Origin: Bradyrhizobium sp. 138 | GTDB lineage: Bacteria; Pseudomonadota; Alphaproteobacteria; Rhizobiales; Xanthobacteraceae | DNA length: 64,000 bases | NCBI RefSeq assembly: GCF_023074075.1 | Contig: NZ_JADPKT010000003.1 | Coordinates: 542,001-606,000, forward strand | Direction of reading: 5' to 3' | Part shown: one piece after another, positions 8,797-18,460 of the stretch | Position numbering within the stretch: the stretch's first letter is position 1 | Layout: every line of letters begins with the position of its first letter | Notes under the pieces: generated by a model | The model's database searches: none | What the model was told of the DNA's origin: nothing | The model's input: only the letters and a program-made list of their open reading frames with translations | Program-made: the position numbers and the translations under genes

Positions 8797-9692
8797 ACTC
8801 CCACCAGCACCGCCACGCCGACCACGATCAGCGCGATGCCTGCGAGCTCGCGGGGCGCGATCGGCTGCTTGAACGAGTAATATGCCACGCCTTGCGCGAA
8901 CAGCACCTCGATCAAAGCGAGCGTGCGGACATTGGCAGCGGCGGTCAGCGCGAAGGCCAGGAACCAGAATTGCGAGGCGAAGGCGCCGGTGAAGCCAGCC
9001 AGCATCGACGGCCGCCATAGCCCGAGAATCCCTCGCAACACGTCCGGCGCACGCCAGAGCAGATAGATCGTCAGCACCAGCGTCTGCACGAACAGGCCGA
9101 GCACGAGCGTGAACGACGCTGAGGTCACGAACGATACGCTGGGCACATTGATGATGGCGCCGCGAAAGCCGACCGCGGAGAGCGCGAAGGCCGCGGCGGC
9201 GACGAGGCCGGTGATGGTCGGCCTCAATTCCGCAAAACTCTTCTCGCCGCCGGGCCGCAGCGCGGTGATGACGACGCCGATTGTCGCGATCACGATCGCC
9301 AGCACCTTCAGCCAGGTCAGGTGATCGCCGAGAAAGACGAAGCCGAAGATCGCGGTCTGGATCGCCTCGGTCTTCAGATACGCCGTCGTCACCACAAAGG
9401 AGCGGTCGTTCATCGCCAGCAGCATCAGGCCGGTCGCGACGATCTGGCTGAGCGCGCCCAGCAGGAGCCACGGCCAGAACGCAAACGGTGGCATACCGAG
9501 ATGATCGCCGGTCGCGATCAGCACCACGCCTAAAAACAGCACCGAGAACGGGAAGCCGAACAGGAAGCGGATATTGGTCGCGCCCCAGGTCCCCAGCGGC
9601 TTCGTCAGTGACCGCTGCATCGCATTGCGCACGACCTGCCCGAGCGCGGCAATGACGGTGAAGGGAATCCAGAGGCTGGCGATGGTGAGCAT
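8793..9692 (-). CDS. EamA/DMT-family membrane transporter
   Basis: The product, 299 residues from the chosen ATG at 9692 (MLTIASLWIPFTVIAALGQV), is almost wholly hydrophobic and gives about ten membrane helices in two EamA repeats. SFVVTTAYLKTEAIQTAIFG and IGVVITALRPGGE mark the first repeat and its connecting loop. DMT proteins export small metabolites or amino acids, but the substrate cannot be read from sequence. The gene is convergent with DUF1178, and the two stop codons overlap, so opposing transcripts meet here. Confidence 0.85.
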   Translation of the reverse strand: MLTIASLWIPFTVIAALGQVVRNAMQRSLTKPLGTWGATNIRFLFGFPFSVLFLGVVLIATGDHLGMPPFAFWPWLLLGALSQIVATGLMLLAMNDRSFVVTTAYLKTEAIQTAIFGFVFLGDHLTWLKVLAIVIATIGVVITALRPGGEKSFAELRPTITGLVAAAAFALSAVGFRGAIINVPSVSFVTSASFTLVLGLFVQTLVLTIYLLWRAPDVLRGILGLWRPSMLAGFTGAFASQFWFLAFALTAAANVRTLALIEVLFAQGVAYYSFKQPIAPRELAGIALIVVGVAVLVGV

Positions 9693-9830
9693 GGGGAAAT
9701 GGAGCGGAGGGCCAAAGATTTCAGCCAACCTGCCGCCAGCGGCGAGGCAGGTCAATCATGTCGACGTCATGGGTGCGATGCTCTCGCAACGAACTTCACT
9801 GCCGTCCCCTGCGAAGGCAGGGACGCAGCC

Positions 9831-10598
9831 TCACACCATCGCCTCCGCCACCACCATGTAGTTCACGTCCATGTCCGACGACAAGGTCCATTTGTCGGCG
9901 AAGGGGCTGTAGACCACGCCGGTCTGCTCGGTAATGACGAGGCGGTTGTCGAGCAGATACTTCGTCAGCTCGTCGGGGGTGACGAACTTGTTCCATTCAT
10001 GGGTGCCGCGCGGCAGCCAGCGCAGGACGTATTCGGCGCCGACGATGGCGAGCGCAAAACTCTTCCAGTTGCGGTTCAGCGTCGAGACCACCATGAGGCC
10101 GTTCGGCTTCAGCATTGCCGCGCAGCGCTTCAGGAAGACGCCGACATCGACGACGTGCTCGACCACTTCCATCGCCAGCACGATGTCGAAGCGCTCGCGC
10201 GGGTCGATCTCCTCCACCGTGGTGCAGCGGTAGTCGATTGCAAGATGGCCCTTGTCGGCGTGCAGCTTCGCCGCGGCGATGTTGCTCGCCGAGGGATCGA
10301 CGCCGATGACCTGCGCCCCGAGGCGCGACAGCGGCTCGCAGAGCAGGCCGGCGCCGCAGCCGATGTCGAGCACGCGCAAGCCGCCTAGGCAGTTGAGGCT
10401 GCGCAAATTGCGCTCGAACTTGCGGCAGGCGGCATCGCGGATATAGCCGAGCCGCAGCGGATTGATCCGGTGCAGCGGCGCCATCTTGCCGTTGGGGTCC
10501 CACCACTCCGCCGAGAGTTTTGAGAATTTCGCGATCTCGGCGGCGTCGACGGTCGAGCCCGGCTGGGCAGTGGCGGAAGTATTTTGCTGCATGCTCAT
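9831..10598 (-). CDS. ubiG: Ubiquinone biosynthesis O-methyltransferase UbiG
   Basis: UbiG performs both O-methylations of ubiquinone synthesis, using S-adenosylmethionine, at the membrane-associated Ubi complex. The 255-residue protein shows FSKLSAEWWDPNGKMAPLHR near the N-terminus, a diagnostic UbiG stretch, then SAM motif I VLDIGCGAG (76-84) and the acidic VIGVD that ends motif II. KSFALAIVGAEYVLRWLPRG is also typical of the family. The gene is followed at 13 bases, upstream on the same strand, by a PH-domain protein gene, so they may share a transcript. Confidence 0.97.
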   Translation of the reverse strand: MSMQQNTSATAQPGSTVDAAEIAKFSKLSAEWWDPNGKMAPLHRINPLRLGYIRDAACRKFERNLRSLNCLGGLRVLDIGCGAGLLCEPLSRLGAQVIGVDPSASNIAAAKLHADKGHLAIDYRCTTVEEIDPRERFDIVLAMEVVEHVVDVGVFLKRCAAMLKPNGLMVVSTLNRNWKSFALAIVGAEYVLRWLPRGTHEWNKFVTPDELTKYLLDNRLVITEQTGVVYSPFADKWTLSSDMDVNYMVVAEAMV

Positions 10599-10612
10599 GG
10601 TTACGCGCGGTC

Positions 10613-11080
10613 CTACCGCGTGGTGATCGAACTACGGAAGGCGAGCGGCGAAGCGATGGTCTTGATCGTCTCGATCCCCTCGCCAACGCCGCGAATCGTC
10701 ACGTCGCCGTAGTTGAGAATACGTCCAAGGATGGTCTGATCGACATCGACGCTCTCGACCTTATCCAGAGCCATCTCGAAGGTGCGGCGCTTGATGAACC
10801 CGGTCTTGTGCACGACCCTGAGATTGGTGACGTCGGTCTCGGTGGTGAAGCGGTGGAACCAGCCCTTCACAGTCCAGTACAGGGCGGCGAGCGCCACCAG
10901 CGCCGCGGCGACGAGGCACAGCATCACGAGCCCATTGGCCGTGGTCTGCCCCGACAGGAGCAAAAGGCCCAGAGCCGCGAGCCAGGCCAGGATCGCCGGA
11001 AAATAGAAGATCCAGTGCGCATTGGTCGAATACAGCACCCGCTCGCCCGGCTGCAGAATTTCGTCAATATAGCGCGCCAT
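10613..11080 (-). CDS. Bacterial PH-domain membrane protein (YdbS-like)
   Basis: I start this at the ATG giving MARYIDEILQPGERVLYSTN (155 residues); an open frame continues upstream but has no family character. Two membrane helices occupy about residues 25-70, followed by a bacterial pleckstrin-homology domain with TTETDVTNLRVVHKTGFIKR and MALDKVESVDVDQTILGRIL, the usual bPH_2 motifs. Such proteins sit in the cytoplasmic membrane with the PH domain inside; their function is poorly known. It probably precedes ubiG on one transcript and is divergent from lysC. Confidence 0.87.
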   Translation of the reverse strand: MARYIDEILQPGERVLYSTNAHWIFYFPAILAWLAALGLLLLSGQTTANGLVMLCLVAAALVALAALYWTVKGWFHRFTTETDVTNLRVVHKTGFIKRRTFEMALDKVESVDVDQTILGRILNYGDVTIRGVGEGIETIKTIASPLAFRSSITTR

Positions 11081-11229
11081 AACCTCTGATAACCCATTGC
11101 CCGGATTGGCCGGAGCAGGAACCCGCTTGCCGTCGGCCCCGCCCCTCTGTATACGCGCGGTCGGATGCCCGCAGCATCGCCTTGCGCGGGCCACCATACT
11201 GATCCTTATGAAGGAATGCACGCGTCGTC

Positions 11230-12486
11230 ATGAGCCGCCTCGTGATGAAATTCGGCGGCACATCCGTCGCCAACATCGAACGTATCCGCAACGTCGCACG
11301 CCATGTGAAGCGTGAGGTCGACGCCGGCCACGAAGTGGCCGTGGTCGTCTCGGCGATGTCCGGCAAGACCAACGAGCTGGTGGCCTGGTGCACCGAGGCC
11401 TCGCCGATGCACGACGCGCGCGAATACGACGCCGTCGTCGCCTCGGGCGAGCAGGTGACCTCCGGCCTGCTTGCCATCGTGCTTCAGGGCATGGGCATCC
11501 AGGCCCGCTCCTGGCAGGGCTGGCAGATCCCGATCAAGACCAGCGACGCCCATGCCTCGGCCCGGATCGAGGACATCGACGGCAGCGAGATCATCAAGCG
11601 CTTTAAGGAGCGCAAGGAGGTCGCGGTCATCGCCGGCTTCCAGGGCATTGAGCCCAACACCAATCGCATTACCACGCTCGGCCGCGGCGGCTCGGACACC
11701 TCGGCCGTGGCGGTTGCCGCAGCCGTCAAGGCCGACCGCTGCGACATCTACACCGACGTCGACGGCGTCTACACCACCGACCCGCGAATCGTGCCGAAGG
11801 CCAAGAGGCTCGACAAGATCGCGTTCGAAGACATGCTGGAACTCGCCTCCCAGGGCGCAAAGGTGCTCCAGGTCCGCTCGGTGGAACTCGGCATGGTCCA
11901 CAACATGCCGATCTTCGTTCGCTCGAGCTTCGACAAGCCCGAGGATATCGACCCGCATGCCAACCAGCCGCCCGGCACGCTGATCTGCAGCGAGGAGGAG
12001 ATCATGGAAAGCCACGTCGTCACCGGTATCGCCTTCTCCAAGGACGAAGCCCAGATCTCGGTGCGCCAGATCGAGGACAAGCCGGGCGTGGCGGCCTCGA
12101 TCTTCGGCCCGCTCGCGGAGGCCAACATCAACGTCGACATGATCGTGCAGAACGTCTCCGAGGACGGCAAGACCACCGACCTCACCTTCACGGTGCCGGC
12201 GGCCGACTATACCCGCGCCAAGGACACGATTACCGCCGCCAAGGGCAAGATCGGCTACGCGCGGCTCGATACCGCCACCGACGTCGCCAAGATCTCGGTG
12301 ATCGGCAGCGGCATGCGCAGCCATGCCGGCGTCGCGGCCCAGGCGTTCTCGGCCCTCGCGGGGCGGAATATCAACATCCGGGCCATTACAACCTCCGAGA
12401 TCAAATTCTCGGTCTTGATCGACACCGCCTATACCGAGCTTGCGGTGCGCACGCTGCACACGCTCTACGGCCTCGATCAGGCCTGA
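11230..12486 (+). CDS. lysC: Aspartate kinase
   Basis: Aspartate kinase phosphorylates aspartate as the first step to lysine, threonine, methionine and isoleucine. The 418-residue enzyme has the kinase motif KFGGTSV at residue 7, the TTLGRGGSDTSAVA nucleotide site and two C-terminal ACT domains (from about 265) including EDKPGVAASIFGPLAEANIN and SVIGSGMRSHAGVAAQAFSA, which bind feedback inhibitors. Length matches the monofunctional alpha-subunit type. An AAGGA sequence lies 5' of the ATG. A strong stem follows the stop codon. Confidence 0.97.
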   Translation: MSRLVMKFGGTSVANIERIRNVARHVKREVDAGHEVAVVVSAMSGKTNELVAWCTEASPMHDAREYDAVVASGEQVTSGLLAIVLQGMGIQARSWQGWQIPIKTSDAHASARIEDIDGSEIIKRFKERKEVAVIAGFQGIEPNTNRITTLGRGGSDTSAVAVAAAVKADRCDIYTDVDGVYTTDPRIVPKAKRLDKIAFEDMLELASQGAKVLQVRSVELGMVHNMPIFVRSSFDKPEDIDPHANQPPGTLICSEEEIMESHVVTGIAFSKDEAQISVRQIEDKPGVAASIFGPLAEANINVDMIVQNVSEDGKTTDLTFTVPAADYTRAKDTITAAKGKIGYARLDTATDVAKISVIGSGMRSHAGVAAQAFSALAGRNINIRAITTSEIKFSVLIDTAYTELAVRTLHTLYGLDQA

Positions 12487-12510
12487 AGCGCGCCCCTCGT
12501 CGCGCTTCAG
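12483..12510 (+). terminator. Stem-loop at the end of lysC
   Basis: CTGAAGCGCG (12483-12492) and CGCGCTTCAG (12501-12510) are perfect ten-base arms around CCCCTCGT, starting at the lysC stop codon. Only a weak T-run follows (ATTGGTGTTT), so termination may be inefficient or the hairpin may protect the 3' end. Confidence 0.55.
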
Positions 12511-12860
12511 ATTGGTGTTTGAGCGTGGTCTTTCCGGAAAACCGCTGCGCACTTTTCCGGACCGCGCTTAGGCTAATTTTCTCTTAGCGGTCGCAGCAAA
12601 CGCCGAGGTGTACACACCTTTGCGTTTGGCAGGCGTTTTGCTTGGCAAAACAAGCCTCAATTCGCTATACGGCGAACAGGGTGGGCTGCCGCAGACTGTG
12701 TCCCAGTTCAGGCGGCGCTGATTCGGTACAAGCGCTAAATCTGAAGTAGATTTTGGACTTGTGCCTGCGCCGGACAAACAATTTGATTGTTTTTCTGGAA
12801 TTTTGGGCCAGCCGCCGGCCGATACCGCCGGGCCCGGCAGACGAAGGAGATTGACGGTTC
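12487..12860. other. Intergenic region lysC-ptsP with dispersed repeat
   Basis: About 370 bases hold no convincing gene. The first part has the lysC hairpin and a repeat copy (12531-12562). Then come GTGTACACAC, a ten-base palindrome, and GTTTTGCTTGGCAAAAC, another inverted repeat. The last part should hold the ptsP promoter and ends with an AAGGAG ribosome-binding site. Confidence 0.5.
12531..12562. repeat. Dispersed repeat, TTTCCGGAAAACCGCT...TTTTCCGGA type
   Basis: This segment matches, in reverse orientation, the element after coxM at 61346-61373 (CCGGAAAAGTG-GAAGCGGTTTTCCG). Two copies in one window, both after stop codons, suggest a dispersed intergenic element. Confidence 0.6.
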
Positions 12861-15128
12861 ATGCGGAGCGCGTCGGGAGGTCCCCGCGTCTTGTTGAGAC
12901 GGCTCCGCGAAACCATGGCGGAGCAGGTCTCGGCCCAGGAGCGGCTGGACAAGATCGTGGTGCTGATCGCCGCCAACATGGTGGCCGAGGTGTGCTCGGT
13001 CTATGTGCTGCGCATCGACAACACGCTGGAGCTCTATGCCACCGAAGGCCTCAACCGCGAGGCGGTGCACCACACCGTGCTGAGCGCCCATGAGGGCCTG
13101 GTCGGCCTCGTCGCCAGCGAGGCGACACCACTCAATTTGAGCGATGCGCAGAGCCACCCGGCCTTCTCGTTCCGTCCCGAGACCGGCGAAGAAATCTACC
13201 ATTCGTTCCTCGGCGTGCCGATCCTGCGGGCCGGCAACACGCTCGGCGTGCTGGTGGTGCAGAACCGCGCCAAGCGCAACTATGTCGAGGAGGAGCTCGA
13301 GGCGCTGCAGACCACAGCGATGGTGCTGGCGGAGCTGATCGCCTCCGGCGAACTCTCCGCGCTGGCCCAGCCGGGCCAGGAGCCGGCCGCGCGCCATTCC
13401 GCGCAGAAGGTCGGCGCCATCCTGTCGGAGGGCATCGCGCTCGGCCATGTCGTGCTGCACGAGCCGCGCGTCGTCATCAAGGACTACATCGCCGAGGACC
13501 TGCCGAAGGAAATCAAGCGGCTCGACACCGCGCTCGCCAAGCTGCGCGCCGATCTCGATCGCATGCTGGAGCGCGGCGACGTCGCCGAGGGCGGCGAGCA
13601 CCGCGAGGTGCTGGAAGCCTACCGCATGTTCGCCAACGACCAGGGCTGGTCGCACAAGCTGCACGAGGCGGTCGCCACCGGCCTCACCGCGGAGGCCGCG
13701 GTCGAGCGCGTGCAGTCCGACACCCGCGCGCGCATGCTGCGCTCGACCGATCCTTACCTGCGCGACCGGCTGCATGATCTCGAAGATCTCGGCTACCGCC
13801 TGATGCGGCAGCTGGTCGGCCAGGACCACGCGCCCTCGCGCGAGCAACTGCCCGACAACGCCATCGTCATCGCCCGCGCGATGGGGCCGGCGGCGCTGCT
13901 CGACTACGATCGCAAGCGGCTGCGCGGCATCGTGCTGGAAGAAGGCACCGCCAACTCCCACGTCTCGATCGTGGCGCGCGCGCTCGGCATTCCCGCGGTC
14001 GGCGAAGTGCCGAACGCGCCCGGCATCGCCGATCCCGGCGACGCCATCATCGTCGACGGCACCTCCGGCTCGATCTATGTGCGCCCCTCGCAGGAAGTCG
14101 AGGCGGCCTTCGCCGAGCGCGTGCGCTTCCGCGCCCGCCGCCAGGCGCAATATCTGGCGCTGCGCGACCGGCCCTGCGTCACCAAGGACGGCCAGAAGGT
14201 CGAGCTGATGATCAACGCCGGTCTTGCCATCGACCTGCCCCATATCGAGGACACCGGCAGCGCCGGCATCGGCCTGTTCCGCACCGAGCTGCAATTCATG
14301 GTCGGCCAGAGCCTGCCGCGCACCAGCGACCAGCTCGCGCTCTATCGCACCGTGCTCGATGCCGCCGGTCCCAAGCCCGTCACCTTCCGCACCCTCGATA
14401 TCGGCGGCGACAAGGCGCTGCCTTATATGGAAGCCGTGATCGAGGAAAATCCCGCGCTCGGCTGGCGCGCGATCCGGCTCGGGCTGGATCGTCCCGGCCT
14501 GCTGCGCGGCCAGATTCGCGCGCTGCTGCGCGCCGGCGGCGGCCGGGCGCTGCGCATCATGTTCCCGATGATCTCGGAGGTCGCCGAATTCGATTCGGCC
14601 AAGGCGCTGGTCGAGCGCGAGCTCACGTACTTGCGTCAGCACGGCCACACGCTGCCTGAAAGAATCGACATCGGCACCATGGTCGAGGTGCCGGCCCTGC
14701 TCTATCAGCTCGACGAGCTCCTGCGGAAGGTCGATTTCATCTCGGTCGGCTCCAACGATTTGTTTCAGTTCCTGTTCGCGGTCGACCGCGGTAACGCAAA
14801 AGTCTCCGAGCGCTTCGACACCATGTCGGCGCCGATCCTGCGCGCGCTGCGCGACATCGCCCGCAAGAGCCATGCGGCGAAGAAGTCGCTCTCGCTGTGC
14901 GGCGAGATGGCGTCCAAGCCGCTCGGCGCGCTCGCTTTGATCGCGCTGGGCTACCGCTCGCTGTCGCTGTCGGCGACCGCGCTCGGTCCGGTCAAGGCCA
15001 TGGTGCTCGATCTCGACGCCAAGAAGGCCGAAGCCATGCTCGGCCCGCTCGTGGACGCGCCGGCGGGCAGCGTCTCGATCCGGCAGAAACTGACGGAATT
15101 TGCCGAGGCCGAAGGCCTGGCGTTGTAG
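12861..15128 (+). CDS. ptsP: Phosphoenolpyruvate-protein phosphotransferase PtsP (EI-Ntr)
   Basis: EI-Ntr takes phosphate from PEP and starts the nitrogen phosphotransferase relay (NPr, EIIA-Ntr) that senses nitrogen and potassium state. The 755-residue protein has an N-terminal GAF domain (about 25-160), then the PTS EI N-terminal and mobile domain with the phospho-histidine His367 in GTANSHVSIVARALGIPAVG, and the PEP-binding barrel with GIGLFRTELQFM, VEVPALLYQLDEL, SVGSNDLFQF and the catalytic cysteine in LSLCGEMASKPLG. An AAGGAG site precedes the ATG. prfA follows 57 bases downstream. Confidence 0.97.
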   Translation: MRSASGGPRVLLRRLRETMAEQVSAQERLDKIVVLIAANMVAEVCSVYVLRIDNTLELYATEGLNREAVHHTVLSAHEGLVGLVASEATPLNLSDAQSHPAFSFRPETGEEIYHSFLGVPILRAGNTLGVLVVQNRAKRNYVEEELEALQTTAMVLAELIASGELSALAQPGQEPAARHSAQKVGAILSEGIALGHVVLHEPRVVIKDYIAEDLPKEIKRLDTALAKLRADLDRMLERGDVAEGGEHREVLEAYRMFANDQGWSHKLHEAVATGLTAEAAVERVQSDTRARMLRSTDPYLRDRLHDLEDLGYRLMRQLVGQDHAPSREQLPDNAIVIARAMGPAALLDYDRKRLRGIVLEEGTANSHVSIVARALGIPAVGEVPNAPGIADPGDAIIVDGTSGSIYVRPSQEVEAAFAERVRFRARRQAQYLALRDRPCVTKDGQKVELMINAGLAIDLPHIEDTGSAGIGLFRTELQFMVGQSLPRTSDQLALYRTVLDAAGPKPVTFRTLDIGGDKALPYMEAVIEENPALGWRAIRLGLDRPGLLRGQIRALLRAGGGRALRIMFPMISEVAEFDSAKALVERELTYLRQHGHTLPERIDIGTMVEVPALLYQLDELLRKVDFISVGSNDLFQFLFAVDRGNAKVSERFDTMSAPILRALRDIARKSHAAKKSLSLCGEMASKPLGALALIALGYRSLSLSATALGPVKAMVLDLDAKKAEAMLGPLVDAPAGSVSIRQKLTEFAEAEGLAL

Positions 15129-15185
15129 CGGGCCTGTCGCCGCTCCCTGCCGCCTCGCCTCCCTCCGCCATTTGAGACTGAACCG

Positions 15186-16271
15186 ATGTCGTCACTCCCC
15201 GAAGCCAAACTGGATGTGCTCCTTGCACATCATGCCTCTCTCGAGGCCGAATCGCTGGGGCAGCTCGCCTCCGAACGCTACGTGCAGATCACGCGCGAGC
15301 TCGCCGAAATCACGCCGCTGATCGAAGCGGTCAAGACCTATCGCTCCGCCGTCAAGGAGCTCGCCGACACCGAAGCACTGATCGCCGATCCCGCAACCGA
15401 TGCCGAGATGCGCGGCATGGCGGAAGCCGAACGCGACGAGCTCGCACCGAAAATCGAGGAGCTGGTCCAGAAGATCCGCGTCGCGCTGCTGCCCAAGGAC
15501 GCCATGGACGATCGCAACGTGGTGCTGGAAATCCGGGCCGGCACCGGCGGCGACGAGGCCTCGCTATTTGCCGGAGACCTGTTCCGGATGTACGAGCGCT
15601 TCGCGAGCTTGCAGGGCTGGAAGGTCGAGGTGATCTCGGCCAGCGAAGGCACCGTCGGCGGATACAAGGAAATCATCGCGGAGGTGCAGGGCCGCGGCGC
15701 ATTCTCCAAGCTGAAGTTCGAATCCGGCGTGCATCGCGTGCAGCGCGTGCCTGACACCGAGACGCAGGGGCGCATCCACACGTCGGCGGCGACCGTCGCC
15801 GTGCTGCCGGAGGTCGAGGACGTCGACGTCGAGATCAAGAACGACGATCTCCGCATCGAGACCATGCGCGCGCAAGGAGCAGGCGGCCAGCACGTCAACA
15901 AGACCGAATCGGCGATCCGCATCACCCACATCCCGACCGGCATCGTGGTGATGATGCAGGACAGCCGCTCGCAGCACAAGAACCGCGCCTCCGCCATGAA
16001 CATCCTGCGCTCGCGCATCTACGACGCCGAACGGCAACGCGTCGACGCCGCGCGCTCGGCCGAGCGCAAGGAGAAGGTCGGCTCCGGCGACCGCTCCGAG
16101 CGCATCCGCACCTATAATTTTCCGCAAGGGCGCGTCACCGACCACCGCATCAATCTGACGCTCTACAAGCTGCCGCAGGTGATTGCGGGCGAAGCGCTGG
16201 GCGAGCTGACCGACGCGCTGACCACCGAGCACCAGGCCGCGCAGCTCGCGGCGCAGGGCGCGGCGGCCTGA
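15186..16271 (+). CDS. prfA: Peptide chain release factor 1
   Basis: RF1 recognises UAA and UAG and triggers peptide release. The 361-residue protein has the GGQ tripeptide at 233-235 in [20 protein letters not shown] and the stop-codon tripeptide P-D-T at 189-191 in [17 protein letters not shown], which marks RF1 rather than RF2 (SPF). Length is usual. prmC, whose product methylates the GGQ glutamine, starts three bases after the stop, so the substrate and its modifying enzyme are translationally linked. Confidence 0.98.
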   Translation: MSSLPEAKLDVLLAHHASLEAESLGQLASERYVQITRELAEITPLIEAVKTYRSAVKELADTEALIADPATDAEMRGMAEAERDELAPKIEELVQKIRVALLPKDAMDDRNVVLEIRAGTGGDEASLFAGDLFRMYERFASLQGWKVEVISASEGTVGGYKEIIAEVQGRGAFSKLKFESGVHRVQRVPDTETQGRIHTSAATVAVLPEVEDVDVEIKNDDLRIETMRAQGAGGQHVNKTESAIRITHIPTGIVVMMQDSRSQHKNRASAMNILRSRIYDAERQRVDAARSAERKEKVGSGDRSERIRTYNFPQGRVTDHRINLTLYKLPQVIAGEALGELTDALTTEHQAAQLAAQGAAA

Positions 16272-16274
16272 GGC

Positions 16275-17156
16275 GTGAGCAACCCCTTCAGCGGACAATC
16301 CATCGAGAGCGCGCGGCGCGCACTGGCAGCGCAATTGAAATCGGCACAGCTCGACGAGGCCGAACTCGACGCACGCATCCTGATCGGTGCTGCACTCGGC
16401 CTCGACCTGACCGGCCTGGTCGTGCAGGCTGCCCGTCCTCTCACCACGGCCGAAGCATCGCGGCTCAGCCAGCACGCGCAGCGCCGCCTCGCCGGCGAGC
16501 CGGTGGCACGCATTCTCGGGACACGCGAATTCTGGGGACTGCCGTTTCGTTTGTCGGAAGCAACCCTGGTTCCGCGTCCTGATACCGAGACCGTGGTCGA
16601 GCTTGCGCTCGAAATTTTTCGCGAACGGCAAATATCTCACCCGCCGCACATCGCCGACATCGGCACCGGTTCGGGCGCCATCCTGCTCGCGCTGCTGCAC
16701 GAAATTCCCGATGCGTTTGGCGTCGGCACCGATGTCAGCCTGACGGCACTCAACACGGCGCGCGACAATGCCACGACGCTCGGCCTCGCCGGTCGCGCCG
16801 GCTTCGTCGCCTGTTCCTATGCGTCGGCGCTCCGCGGCCCGTTTGACCTCATCGTGTCGAACCCGCCCTATATCCCCTCGGCCGAAATTCCGACATTGAG
16901 CATTGAGGTGCGCAAGCACGATCCACGCCTGGCGCTCGATGGCGGCAATGACGGCTATGACGCCTACCGCGCCCTGATTCCGCAGGCGAGCGAGCGCCTC
17001 GCCCCCGGCGGAGCGCTGATCGTTGAGGCCGGCCAGGGCCAGGCGAGAAATATTGAAACCCTGATGGCGGCTGCGGGGTTAACGATGGACAGGCCACCCA
17101 AGGCCGACCTGGCGGGTATTCCGCGGGCCATTTCGGCCCGAAAAATGCCCCCATAA
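16275..17156 (+). CDS. prmC: Release factor glutamine N5-methyltransferase PrmC
   Basis: PrmC methylates the glutamine of the GGQ motif in RF1 and RF2. The 293-residue protein starts at a GTG three bases past prfA. It has the helical N-terminal substrate domain, LGTREFWGLPFRLSEATLVP (about 81-100), SAM motif I DIGTGSG (128-134) and the catalytic NPPY at 196-199, all diagnostic. Position directly behind prfA confirms the assignment. Confidence 0.97.
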   Translation: MSNPFSGQSIESARRALAAQLKSAQLDEAELDARILIGAALGLDLTGLVVQAARPLTTAEASRLSQHAQRRLAGEPVARILGTREFWGLPFRLSEATLVPRPDTETVVELALEIFRERQISHPPHIADIGTGSGAILLALLHEIPDAFGVGTDVSLTALNTARDNATTLGLAGRAGFVACSYASALRGPFDLIVSNPPYIPSAEIPTLSIEVRKHDPRLALDGGNDGYDAYRALIPQASERLAPGGALIVEAGQGQARNIETLMAAAGLTMDRPPKADLAGIPRAISARKMPP

Positions 17157-17611
17157 AAGCCGGATTGGCCTGCAAAAAGCTCTTGGAATATCCCTTGGGA
17201 ACGACTACGTTCCGGTCAACACATCGGTGCCGGCCCCGTAGACCTACGGGTGAAAGCCGGGCTCTCGGGCGAGAGCTTTACTGATAAAGGTTCCAAGCCG
17301 CAGGTCCTGTGAAGCGCGATAGCCAGTGGAGCTGCGCCGCTCTCCGACCGCAACGTGAACGAAAGCCAGATATTGCGCTTGAAGACTTACGCAACAGAGC
17401 TGGGCTTGTTTCGGCAAGCAAAATGAATGGGTTCGCTGGCGATCAATGCTGGCGGGTGGGGAACGCGTCTTTGTTGAGCGCGACGGTCGACGAACATCTG
17501 CAGGGTTCAATCCGCTCTTGCGCGCGGTCCGCGCGAGCAATGTGAACCGCTGTCACTAGGTCACTCCTCAGTAATGCGTGCAACCTTTAGGGCTGGAATT
17601 AAAGGCAGGAC
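17157..17611. other. Gene-free stretch with three perfect hairpins; possible structured RNA leader
   Basis: There is no convincing gene in these 455 bases. Three hairpins follow one another: GGAACG-ACTA-CGTTCC (17198-17213), CCCGTA-GACC-TACGGG (17235-17250) and GCTCTC-GGGC-GAGAGC (17261-17276); the last two lie between GCCGG/CCGGC-type outer pairs. More structured-looking sequence follows up to the DUF4167 gene. I could not match it to a known riboswitch or RNA family from memory. It could be a long leader of the DUF4167 mRNA or a separate small RNA. Confidence 0.4.
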
Positions 17612-18403
17612 ATGAGAAACGGTCAGAACAAGCAGCGGATGCGCAACCGCAACAACAATAATAACAACAACAATAACCGGCGCAGTCAGAACCCGATGAC
17701 CCGGGTCTACGAGTCCAACGGGCCCGACATCAAGATCCGCGGCACCGCCTCGCACATCGCTGAAAAGTATCTCCAGCTCGCGCGCGACGCACGCTCCTCC
17801 GGCGACCCTGTTGCGGCCGAGAACTACTACCAGCATGCCGAGCATTATTTCCGCCTGATCGCGGCGGCACAGGAGCAGTTCCGCCAGAACCAGCAGCCGC
17901 GCGGCGACGAGCCCATCAGCAGCCATAGCGACGACAGCGAGGACGACGGCGAGAACTTCTCGAATTTCGGCCAGGAGCCGGGCTTCGTCCCGCAGCCGCC
18001 GCAGCAGCCTTTCGTGCGCGACCGCGACGGCCAGCGCGATCATCACCAGCGTGATCATCAGCAACGCGACCAACAGCAGCCCTATCAGCGTGACAACCAG
18101 CAGCCGCGCGAGCACCGCGAGCGCGATCATCGTCCGCAGCCGCAATATCAGCCGCAGCCGCTCCCCGCGAACCAGCCGCAGCCCGTCATCGCCGATGCCG
18201 GCAGCGTCGATCGCCTGCCGTCCTTCATCACCGGCGCGCAGCCGCAAGTGAATGTCGGCGCGAGTGGCGGCCAGGCCGGTTTCGAGGGCGGTGCCGGCGG
18301 TGGCGAACGCTATCCGCGCCGGCGGCGCCGGCCGCATGGCCCGCGCCCCGAACGCGAGGCAGCTCCAGCTGCGTCCAGCGACGAAGTCGCACCGGGCGAG
18401 TAA
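17612..18403 (+). CDS. DUF4167 family protein, low-complexity and probably nucleic-acid binding
   Basis: The 263-residue protein starts with a basic Asn/Arg-rich tract (RNRNNNNNNNNNRRSQNP), then the conserved DUF4167 block YESNGPDIKIRGTASHIAEK and YLQLARDARSSGDPVAAENY (about 30-90), then a long Gln/Pro/His/Arg-rich disordered tail ending in RRRRRPHGPRPERE. This mixture of one folded helical hairpin and long charged disorder is common in alphaproteobacteria and suggests RNA or condensate biology, but no function is established to my knowledge. The long possible leader upstream is noteworthy. Confidence 0.9.
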   Translation: MRNGQNKQRMRNRNNNNNNNNNRRSQNPMTRVYESNGPDIKIRGTASHIAEKYLQLARDARSSGDPVAAENYYQHAEHYFRLIAAAQEQFRQNQQPRGDEPISSHSDDSEDDGENFSNFGQEPGFVPQPPQQPFVRDRDGQRDHHQRDHQQRDQQQPYQRDNQQPREHRERDHRPQPQYQPQPLPANQPQPVIADAGSVDRLPSFITGAQPQVNVGASGGQAGFEGGAGGGERYPRRRRRPHGPRPEREAAPAASSDEVAPGE

Positions 18404-18460
18404 CACCTGTTCTGATTTTGTGACTGCAATCGTCCCGGCCTCGCCGGGACGATTTGTTTT

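Noticed and set aside
12735..14873. Long minus-strand open frame (712 codons) across ptsP
   Set aside because: It is antisense to a perfect PtsP and has the low-complexity Ala/Arg/Gly composition expected of a shadow frame in GC-rich DNA.
17244..17545. Short open frames in the DUF4167 leader on both strands
   Set aside because: No ribosome-binding sites and no conserved-looking sequence; hairpins explain the region better.
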